Positions 57,919-64,000 of a DNA stretch of 64,000 nucleotides are shown here, one piece after another. Every line of letters starts with the position of its first letter. The stretch's first letter is position 1. Source of the DNA: Cupriavidus sp. BIS7 (GTDB lineage: Bacteria; Pseudomonadota; Gammaproteobacteria; Burkholderiales; Burkholderiaceae); NCBI RefSeq assembly GCF_000292345.1, contig NZ_ALOU01000041.1, positions 1-64,000 on the forward strand. The letters run 5' to 3'. The notes below the pieces were generated by a model. The model saw nothing but the letters and a program-made list of their open reading frames with translations, ran no database searches and was not told the DNA's origin. The translations under genes were made by a program, and so were the position numbers.

Positions 57919-58740
57919 ATGCACATCGATTCCGCACTCAAACGCTATCTTGAAACGCTACCCGCAGAACCAGTGCCAGGCCGTGAGCTATGGCGCGACG
58001 CGAACGGGCAGGTACAGGGCCGGTATTTCAACTGCTCGGTGACCAGCGCGTTCGAACCGCTGGTGACGCTGGCCGATCGCAACGTGGTGGCACACGAAGG
58101 GTCCATCCGCACCTACGCGGAGGACGGGGTGGGTCTGGCCGCGTGGAAGCTGTTCGCGATGGCGGCCGACGATACGGCACTCGTGTCGCTGGACCGCCTG
58201 TCACGTCTTGTTCACGCGATCAACTACTTTGCGGCAGACGGCGATCACAAGCTCGTGCTCAACGTGCACAACCGCCTGCTGGCCGCCGTTGCGGACGACC
58301 ACGGCGCCGCGTTCCGCAGGGCCGTGGAGTCGCTGGGGTTGCCGGTCGAACGGTTCGTGATCCAGGTGCCAGCCAGCGCCAATGACGACCTGCCGCTGCT
58401 GTTGCACGTTGTCGGCAACTACCGGCGCAATGGCTTTGCCGTGAGCCTGCAGGCCTCCGATCCGGCCGAGGCCGGTGCGCTGATGGCGCACGCGTTGCCC
58501 GACTGGCTCAAGCTCGACATGCGCCGCACGTGGACCGATCGGCAATTGTCCGGGCTACGCGCCAGTGCGCAGAGTGCCGGCGTAACGCTGATCGGCCGCC
58601 GGCTGCAGAACGATGAAGCGGTCGAGCGCCTGCAGAACGCGGGCATCGCGCTGGGGCAGGGCAAGGTGATCGCCGAGGGTCCGATATCGGCACGCCACTT
58701 GCGCGGGCGCCCGGCATCGGCTCGGTCGGTATCAGCATAG
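57919..58740 (+). CDS. Degenerate EAL-domain protein in the ssu operon
   Basis: 273 residues (281 if the ATG at 57895 is used; neither has a good ribosome site). The EAL fold is recognisable: FEPLVTLADRNVVAHEGS for the first strand, NVHNRLL, LKLDM, and ALGQGKVIAEGP near the end. The EAL signature reads EGS, and the later E of AEGVE is replaced (IGRRLQ), so cyclic-di-GMP hydrolysis is unlikely. It is 48 bp after ssuB and 32 bp before the next gene, so it is in the sulfur operon. Probably a regulatory or binding protein; function unknown. Confidence 0.75.
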   Translation: MHIDSALKRYLETLPAEPVPGRELWRDANGQVQGRYFNCSVTSAFEPLVTLADRNVVAHEGSIRTYAEDGVGLAAWKLFAMAADDTALVSLDRLSRLVHAINYFAADGDHKLVLNVHNRLLAAVADDHGAAFRRAVESLGLPVERFVIQVPASANDDLPLLLHVVGNYRRNGFAVSLQASDPAEAGALMAHALPDWLKLDMRRTWTDRQLSGLRASAQSAGVTLIGRRLQNDEAVERLQNAGIALGQGKVIAEGPISARHLRGRPASARSVSA

Positions 58741-58772
58741 TCAGCACCAAGACAACACAGACAGGAGGGGGC

Positions 58773-59438
58773 ATGACGATATCGAAGGCGCCGGGTGTGG
58801 CATCCCGGCTGGAAGTGCCGCACGGTTTGCAGATTCTGACCGTGCCGGGCCTGCATGGCAGTGGGCCGGCGCACTGGCAGAGCCGCTGGGAATCGCGTTA
58901 TCCGGACTGGCAGCGTATCGAGCAGCATGACTGGAGCCGCCCAAGCCTGCCGCTGTGGTCGGAGCGCGTGTCCGAAGGCGTCTCGCGTGCGTTGCGCGTC
59001 GCGCAGCACGGCGCGGTGCTGGTTGCGCACAGCTTCGGCTGCCTGGCCGTGCTGCGGCAGGCCGCGCTCGATCCGGTGGGCATTGCGGGTGCCATGTTCG
59101 TGGCGCCGGCCGATCCGGACAAGTTCGGCGTGGCCACGCTGCTGCCGACCTGGCGGCTGCCGTTTCCGACGATCGTCGTGGCCAGCACCAACGATCCGTG
59201 GATGTCACAGCGCACGGCGTTCAGCTGGGGCACGCTGTGGGGCAGTGAGTTGATCGATGCCGGGGCGGCCGGCCATATCAATGCCGATTCCCGCCTTGGG
59301 GACTGGCCACAAGGGCAGGATCTGCTCGCCACATTGCTGCAGCGAATCGACTCGAATGGCCGGATTCTGTCCATGGGTGATGGATCCGACATTTGGGAGG
59401 CATCAGCCGAAGTGACGCAGGTCTCTCCATATATCTAA
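58773..59438 (+). CDS. RBBP9/YdeN-family serine hydrolase
   Basis: 221-residue alpha/beta hydrolase. HGSGPAHWQSRWE near the N-terminus is the family hallmark; nucleophile Ser in VAHSFGC, acid in STNDPWMS, His in AAGHINADS. CAGGAGGGGG precedes the ATG. It follows the EAL-like gene by 32 bp. Substrate unknown; a role in sulfur scavenging is only suggested by location. Confidence 0.88.
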   Translation: MTISKAPGVASRLEVPHGLQILTVPGLHGSGPAHWQSRWESRYPDWQRIEQHDWSRPSLPLWSERVSEGVSRALRVAQHGAVLVAHSFGCLAVLRQAALDPVGIAGAMFVAPADPDKFGVATLLPTWRLPFPTIVVASTNDPWMSQRTAFSWGTLWGSELIDAGAAGHINADSRLGDWPQGQDLLATLLQRIDSNGRILSMGDGSDIWEASAEVTQVSPYI

Positions 59439-59588
59439 ATCGTCTAAAGAAATTCGTAAAGATTCGTTCTGTTTATAAGGGCGCATCTGCAAAATTTGTC
59501 TCGTTGGCCGGTGCTTTATGCGCCGGTTTCATAAGAAGGCGTCGGAAACGGTGAGCCAGCCCCCGGCGCAAGACCAGACGAGACACGC

Positions 59589-60527
59589 ATGCCTTCCTCG
59601 ATATCCCTGGCGGACGCGCCCCCGCCGACGGCCAATGCCGCGCAACGGCGTCCAGTCTCAGTCAGCCAGCGCTTCACGGTGCTTCCGGGCTTTGGCCTGT
59701 CGCTGGGCTTCACGATCTTCTACCTGACGCTGATCGTCCTGATCCCGCTGTCGGCCACGTTCCTGAAGACCTTCACGATGACGTGGGACGCGTTCCGGAC
59801 CACGGTCACCAATCCGCGCGTGGTGGCGTCGCTGGAGCTGAGCTTCGGGGCGTCGCTGGTCGCCGCCATCATCAACACGGTGTTCGGCCTGATCGTGGCC
59901 TGGGTGCTCGTGCGCTACCGCTTCTTCGGCAAACGGTTCATCGATGCGCTGGTGGACCTGCCGTTCGCGCTCCCCACCGCCGTGGCCGGCATTGCACTGA
60001 CCGCGCTGTTCGCTGGAAATGGCTGGATCGGCCGCTGGCTGGAGCCGCTGGGCATCAAGGTGGCGTTCACGCCGTTGGGCGTGGTGGTGGCGTTGACGTT
60101 TATCGGGCTGCCGTTCGTGGTGCGTACCGTGCAGCCCGTTCTTGAAGACGTCGAGCGCGAACTGGAGGAGGCCGCCGCAAGCCTGGGCGCCTCGCGGCTG
60201 CAGACGTTTTTGCGCGTGATCCTGCCGGCCATCCTGCCCGCGCTGCTGACCGGCTTTGCGCTGTCGTTCGCCCGTGCCACGGGCGAGTACGGATCGGTGG
60301 TGTTTATCTCGGGAAACATGCCGATGGTCTCGGAGATCGCGCCGCTGATGATCTATTCGAAGCTCGAGCAGTACGACTATGCAGGCGCCACCGCCGTGGC
60401 CGTGGTGATGCTCGTGATCTCCTTCGTGCTGCTGTTGCTGATCAACCTGCTGCAGGCCTGGACGCGCCGCCACCAGACCGGTGCCCGCGCCGCCGCGCTG
60501 CCCGATGGCAACCCGGAGGCGAACTGA
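59589..60527 (+). CDS. cysT: Sulfate/thiosulfate ABC permease CysT
   Basis: 312-residue permease. Five or six helices; [23 protein letters not shown] opens the membrane part. Conserved [19 protein letters not shown] and the EAA loop [21 protein letters not shown] follow. An AT-rich tract (59428-59478, with repeated TTCGTAAAG-like words and TATAAG) upstream may be the CysB-controlled promoter. cysW starts 2 bp after its stop. Confidence 0.95.
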   Translation: MPSSISLADAPPPTANAAQRRPVSVSQRFTVLPGFGLSLGFTIFYLTLIVLIPLSATFLKTFTMTWDAFRTTVTNPRVVASLELSFGASLVAAIINTVFGLIVAWVLVRYRFFGKRFIDALVDLPFALPTAVAGIALTALFAGNGWIGRWLEPLGIKVAFTPLGVVVALTFIGLPFVVRTVQPVLEDVERELEEAAASLGASRLQTFLRVILPAILPALLTGFALSFARATGEYGSVVFISGNMPMVSEIAPLMIYSKLEQYDYAGATAVAVVMLVISFVLLLLINLLQAWTRRHQTGARAAALPDGNPEAN

Positions 60528-60528
60528 C

Positions 60529-61413
60529 ATGGCCGGTGCAATTTCCCGTCTCGGTGCCCAGTCGGCGCATCACCTGCACGACGCCACCGGAGAATCGCCA
60601 TGGGTGCGCTACGGACTGATCATCGTTGCCGTGCTGTTCCTGGGGCTGTTCCTGTTCATCCCGCTGGCCTCGGTGTTCTATGAGGCGTTGCGCAAGGGCG
60701 TGGATACCTACCTGGCCGCGCTGACCGAGCCGGATGCCGTATCGGCCATCCAGCTGACCTTGCTTGTGGCAGCCATCGCCGTGCCGCTCAACGTCGTGTT
60801 CGGCGTGGCGGCGGCGTGGGCCATCGCCAAGTTCGATTTCCGCGGCAAGAACCTGCTGATCACGCTGATCGACCTGCCGTTCTCGGTTTCGCCGGTGATC
60901 TCGGGCCTGATCTATGTGCTGATGTTCGGCGCGCAGGGGTGGTTCGGCCCGTGGCTGGAAGCGCACGACATCAAGATCATGTTCGCGGTGCCTGGCATCG
61001 TGCTGGCAACGATCTTCGTCACGTTCCCGTTCGTGGCGCGCGAGCTGATTCCGCTGATGCAGTCGCAAGGCAGCGAGGAGGAGGAAGCCGCCATCGTGCT
61101 GGGCGCGTCCGGCTGGCAGACGTTCTGGCACGTGACGCTGCCGAATATCCGCTGGGGCTTGCTGTACGGCGTGATTCTCTGCAACGCGCGGGCGATGGGC
61201 GAGTTTGGCGCGGTGTCGGTGGTGTCGGGCCATATCCGTGGCCTCACCAACACGATGCCGCTGCACGTGGAGATTCTCTACAACGAATACAACTTCGCGG
61301 CCGCGTTCGCGGTGGCGTCCCTGCTGACGCTGCTGGCGCTGGTCACGCTTGGTATCAAGACGCTGGTCGAAATTCGCGCCGGCCGGGAACAACTGGAAGG
61401 GCAGCCATCATGA
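60529..61413 (+). CDS. cysW: Sulfate/thiosulfate ABC permease CysW
   Basis: 294-residue second permease of the importer. [20 protein letters not shown] and [25 protein letters not shown] are typical of CysW. The stop overlaps the cysA ATG (ATGA). Start at 60529, directly after cysT. Confidence 0.95.
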   Translation: MAGAISRLGAQSAHHLHDATGESPWVRYGLIIVAVLFLGLFLFIPLASVFYEALRKGVDTYLAALTEPDAVSAIQLTLLVAAIAVPLNVVFGVAAAWAIAKFDFRGKNLLITLIDLPFSVSPVISGLIYVLMFGAQGWFGPWLEAHDIKIMFAVPGIVLATIFVTFPFVARELIPLMQSQGSEEEEAAIVLGASGWQTFWHVTLPNIRWGLLYGVILCNARAMGEFGAVSVVSGHIRGLTNTMPLHVEILYNEYNFAAAFAVASLLTLLALVTLGIKTLVEIRAGREQLEGQPS

Positions 61414-62522
61414 GCATTCAGGTCAGGAACGTGCACAAGCGCTTTGGCGATTTCGTCGCGCTGGACGACGTGTCGCTGGATTTCGCCGAGGGCGAACTCA
61501 CCGCGTTGCTGGGGCCGTCCGGCTGCGGCAAGACCACGTTGCTGCGGATCATCGCGGGCCTGGAGCGCGCCGACGCGGGCCAGGTCGTGCTGGCCGGGCA
61601 GGATGCCTCCACCCAGCACGTGCGCCAGCGCAGCGTGGGCTTCGTGTTCCAGCACTACGCGCTGTTCAAGCACATGACCGTGTTTGAGAACGTGGCTTTC
61701 GGGCTGCGCGTGAAACCGCGCGGCGAACGGCCATCGGAGGCAACAATCCGCGAGAAGGTGAAGTCGCTGCTTGAACTCGTGCAGCTCGACTGGCTTGGCG
61801 ACCGCTACCCGACGCAGCTTTCGGGCGGCCAGCGCCAGCGCATTGCACTGGCCCGTGCGCTTGCCGTGGAGCCTCGCGTGCTGCTGCTCGACGAACCGTT
61901 CGGCGCACTCGACGCAAAGGTGCGCAAGGAACTGCGCCGCTGGCTGCGCAGGCTGCATGACGAACTGCACGTGACCAGCGTGTTCGTGACGCACGACCAG
62001 GAGGAGGCGCTGGAAGTGGCCGACCAGGTGGTGCTGATGAACCGCGGCGGCGTGGAGCAGTTCGGCTCGCCGGAGGCCGTCTACAACCACCCGGCCACGC
62101 CGTTCGTATTCGGCTTCCTTGGCAATGTGAACCTGTTCCATGGCCGGCTGGAGGTGGGCGACAGCGGCGGCCTGCTGCACACGGGCGAGGCGGTCTTGCC
62201 GGTGGTAGGCAGCGGATTCGAGACGGCAGGCGACGCGGTTGCGTATGTCCGCCCGCACGATCTCGACCTCGAACGCTATGCGCCGGGCACCGACGGCATC
62301 GCCGTGACGCTGCGCCGCGCGCTGACGCTGGGCCCGGTGGCTCAGCTCGAACTCGAACGCGAAGACAACCAGGATGTGATCGAGGTGGCGCTGCCGCTCG
62401 AACACTTCCGCCATCACGGATTCCGCGAAGGCGAACTGCTGGCGGTGCGTCCGCGGCAGTTGCGCGTATTCAACCAGGGCACCCAGCGCCGGACAACACA
62501 AGAACGGGGAGCGGCACAATGA
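61410..62522 (+). CDS. cysA: Sulfate/thiosulfate ABC ATPase CysA
   Basis: 370-residue ATPase. [21 protein letters not shown], Walker [10 protein letters not shown], signature [12 protein letters not shown], Walker [12 protein letters not shown], and a C-terminal TOBE-like regulatory part. ATG overlaps cysW's stop and its stop overlaps cysB's start, so the four genes cysT-cysW-cysA-cysB form one coupled unit. Confidence 0.96.
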   Translation: MSIQVRNVHKRFGDFVALDDVSLDFAEGELTALLGPSGCGKTTLLRIIAGLERADAGQVVLAGQDASTQHVRQRSVGFVFQHYALFKHMTVFENVAFGLRVKPRGERPSEATIREKVKSLLELVQLDWLGDRYPTQLSGGQRQRIALARALAVEPRVLLLDEPFGALDAKVRKELRRWLRRLHDELHVTSVFVTHDQEEALEVADQVVLMNRGGVEQFGSPEAVYNHPATPFVFGFLGNVNLFHGRLEVGDSGGLLHTGEAVLPVVGSGFETAGDAVAYVRPHDLDLERYAPGTDGIAVTLRRALTLGPVAQLELEREDNQDVIEVALPLEHFRHHGFREGELLAVRPRQLRVFNQGTQRRTTQERGAAQ

Positions 62523-63466
62523 ATTTCCAGCAACTGCGATCGATTCGCGAGGCGGTGCGCCGCCAGTTCAATCTCACCGAGGTGGCCAACGCGCTGTACA
62601 CGTCGCAGCCGGGTGTCTCGCGCCAGATCCGCGAACTGGAGGAGGAGCTTGGCGTCGAGATATTCGAGCGCTACGGCAAGCGGCTGACGGGCCTGACCGA
62701 GCCGGGCCGTGAAATCGTCCGGATTGTCGAGCGCCTGCTGCTCGAAGCCGAGAACCTGCGCCAGGCCGGCGACGAGTTTGCCGGACGCCACACAGGCCGC
62801 CTGACGGTTGCCACCACCCATACGCAGGCGCGCTACGCACTGCCCAAGGTCGTGCAGAGCTTCCGGCGCGAGTATCCGCATGTAACGCTGGCACTGCAGG
62901 AAGCGTCGCCGTCGCATATCGTCGAACTGCTGCTGACCGGGCAGGCCGATATCGGCATCGCCACCGAGGCGGTGGCCAGCGAAGCGGGGCTGACCTCGTT
63001 CGAGGCCTATAGCTGGCAGCACGTGATCGTGGTTTCGCCCGACCACCCGCTGACGCGGCTGCCCGAGCCAACGCTGGAGGACATTGCCAATTTCCCGATC
63101 ATCACCTACGACGCCGGTTTCACGGGCCGCCGCAAGATCGACGGCGCGTTTGCCGAGGCCGGCCTGCAGCCCGAGATCGTGCTGACGGCGATGGATGCCG
63201 ACGTGATCAAGACCTATGCCGAACTCGATCTTGGCGTGGGCATCGTTGCGTCGATGGCGTATGACGCGCGCAAGGATGCCGGGCTGGTGCGGATCTCCGC
63301 CGATCACCTGTTCGAGCCAAACGTGACAAGCGTGGCCGTGCGGCGCGGCGCATATCTGCGCGGCTACGCCCACGCGTTCATCAACATGTTCGCGCCGCAC
63401 CTGTCGCCCGATACGGTATCCACGACGCTGGCCGAATCCGCGCATCGCCAGGCGCTGGCGGCCTGA
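62519..63466 (+). CDS. cysB: LysR-type sulfur regulator CysB
   Basis: 315-residue regulator. The N-terminal helix-turn-helix ([21 protein letters not shown], about 18-38) and the LysR substrate-binding domain ([17 protein letters not shown] near 100) match CysB. It senses O-acetylserine/sulfate status and activates cys and ssu genes. Its ATG overlaps the cysA stop by 4 bp. Confidence 0.95.
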   Translation: MNFQQLRSIREAVRRQFNLTEVANALYTSQPGVSRQIRELEEELGVEIFERYGKRLTGLTEPGREIVRIVERLLLEAENLRQAGDEFAGRHTGRLTVATTHTQARYALPKVVQSFRREYPHVTLALQEASPSHIVELLLTGQADIGIATEAVASEAGLTSFEAYSWQHVIVVSPDHPLTRLPEPTLEDIANFPIITYDAGFTGRRKIDGAFAEAGLQPEIVLTAMDADVIKTYAELDLGVGIVASMAYDARKDAGLVRISADHLFEPNVTSVAVRRGAYLRGYAHAFINMFAPHLSPDTVSTTLAESAHRQALAA

Positions 63467-63731
63467 GCGGGAGCCTGCAGGGCGACATGGAAGACCCTCA
63501 CGGCAGGCGCCTCCGTGCGCTTCAGCCGTCGCTTGCGCAGGCCAGTCCGGTCACACAACCTCTCGCGCCATTTGCAGCCAGTTCGTCGCATGGCGCTTGG
63601 CGTCCTTGCCCGGTCCGGCGTAAAGTGCCCTTCATCGCGGCGCATGCCGGATTGCCACACCCGGCCCTTCGCGATGCTGCAGTGCATCAAAGATTTGCAC
63701 GCGGTTCCTGAAGCAAGAGGAGGGAGAGAAC

Positions 63732-64000
63732 ATGCGCCTGTCGTGCGCGAGCCCGTCGCGGCTCAATATTCTTTGGCGAGACCTGCTGTTCGTCGTCTGC
63801 ATGAACACGGTCATCGCCGTCAGCCTCAATTACGGCTTCCGGACCGGCGGCACGTTGCTCCAGAATTTTGTTTACAGCCAGCTGATCGGCCTTTCGATCT
63901 GGGTGCTGATCGATATCCCACGCGTCCTGATCTGGTGGAACGACCGCCCGCGCCGCTGGCCGTTCATGTGCCTGGCCGTGGTGGCCGTGCCGATGGGCGT
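63732..64000 (+). CDS. Membrane sensor protein, partial (probable LytS-type histidine kinase)
   Basis: Only the first 89 codons are in the window. AAGAGGAGGGAGAG precedes the ATG. Hydrophobic helices LLFVVCMNTVIAVSLNYGF, then NFVYSQLIGLSIWVLID and a third begun at the end, are like the N-terminal membrane part of LytS/YpdA-type histidine kinases. The kinase domain would lie beyond the window, so the call is tentative. Confidence 0.55.
   Translation, partial: MRLSCASPSRLNILWRDLLFVVCMNTVIAVSLNYGFRTGGTLLQNFVYSQLIGLSIWVLIDIPRVLIWWNDRPRRWPFMCLAVVAVPMG

Noticed and set aside
63467-63731. Small gene between cysB and the final partial gene
   Set aside because: Only short low-complexity frames without ribosome sites; I see nothing definite in this 265-bp gap.

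Overview
The window is GC-rich, densely coded beta-proteobacterial chromosome. The strongest taxonomic signal is a complete phaC-phaA-phaB-phaR polyhydroxybutyrate cluster followed by rimO and bktB. Its gene order, protein lengths (PhaA 393, PhaB 246, PhaR 183, BktB 394 aa) and TTGACA/AACAAT phaC promoter match what is known for Cupriavidus necator. Genus Cupriavidus (Burkholderiaceae) is likely; the species cannot be fixed from sequence alone.

Layout: (1) 0.1-8.2 kb, mostly minus strand: a three-gene ABC importer with a TrpX-like binding protein, a Tas-type aldo/keto reductase, pyrD, the two N-degron aminoacyl-tRNA:protein transferases (bpt and aat) and a NUDIX hydrolase, with a small plus-strand membrane/coiled-coil gene set between bpt and aat. 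(2) 8.3-9.7 kb: initiator tRNA-fMet with its own promoter and terminator, then an Xre/RES toxin-antitoxin operon with a palindromic operator. (3) 9.7-22.8 kb: aerobic benzoyl-CoA (Box) pathway: boxC-boxB-boxA, the regulator boxR, and divergently bclA, a hydrolase and a five-gene Liv-type importer, tied together by repeated TATAGTGCAT motifs. boxD is not in the window. (4) 23-31 kb: kup potassium transporter with a structured leader, tex, a secreted coiled-coil protein, a YdcH-like protein and a DinG/YoaA helicase. (5) 31.3-35.1 kb: wza-wzb-wzc capsule/EPS export trio with no glycosyltransferases beside it. (6) 35.2-38.4 kb: bamD, rluD, pgeF and a small membrane protein.

(7) 38.7-47.7 kb: the PHB cluster, a small coiled-coil membrane protein, rimO, bktB and a secreted protein. 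(8) 47.8-52.3 kb: a MetC-like beta-lyase, a Fur-box-preceded DUF3325-DUF3649-PepSY iron-reduction operon, and serB. (9) 52.6-63.5 kb: a sulfur assimilation block: sbp, ssuA-ssuD-ssuC-ssuB, a degenerate EAL-domain protein, an RBBP9-type hydrolase, cysT-cysW-cysA and cysB. The last 269 bases begin a membrane sensor protein that runs off the end.

Most of the window is ordinary core metabolism. The points most worth a second look are the RES/Xre module and its operator, the BoxR-type operators, the isolated wza-wzb-wzc trio, the kup leader, the long Gly/Phe/Pro-rich insertion in PhaC, the palindrome ahead of phaR, and the non-canonical EAL protein inside the sulfonate operon. I found no clearly new multi-gene system.
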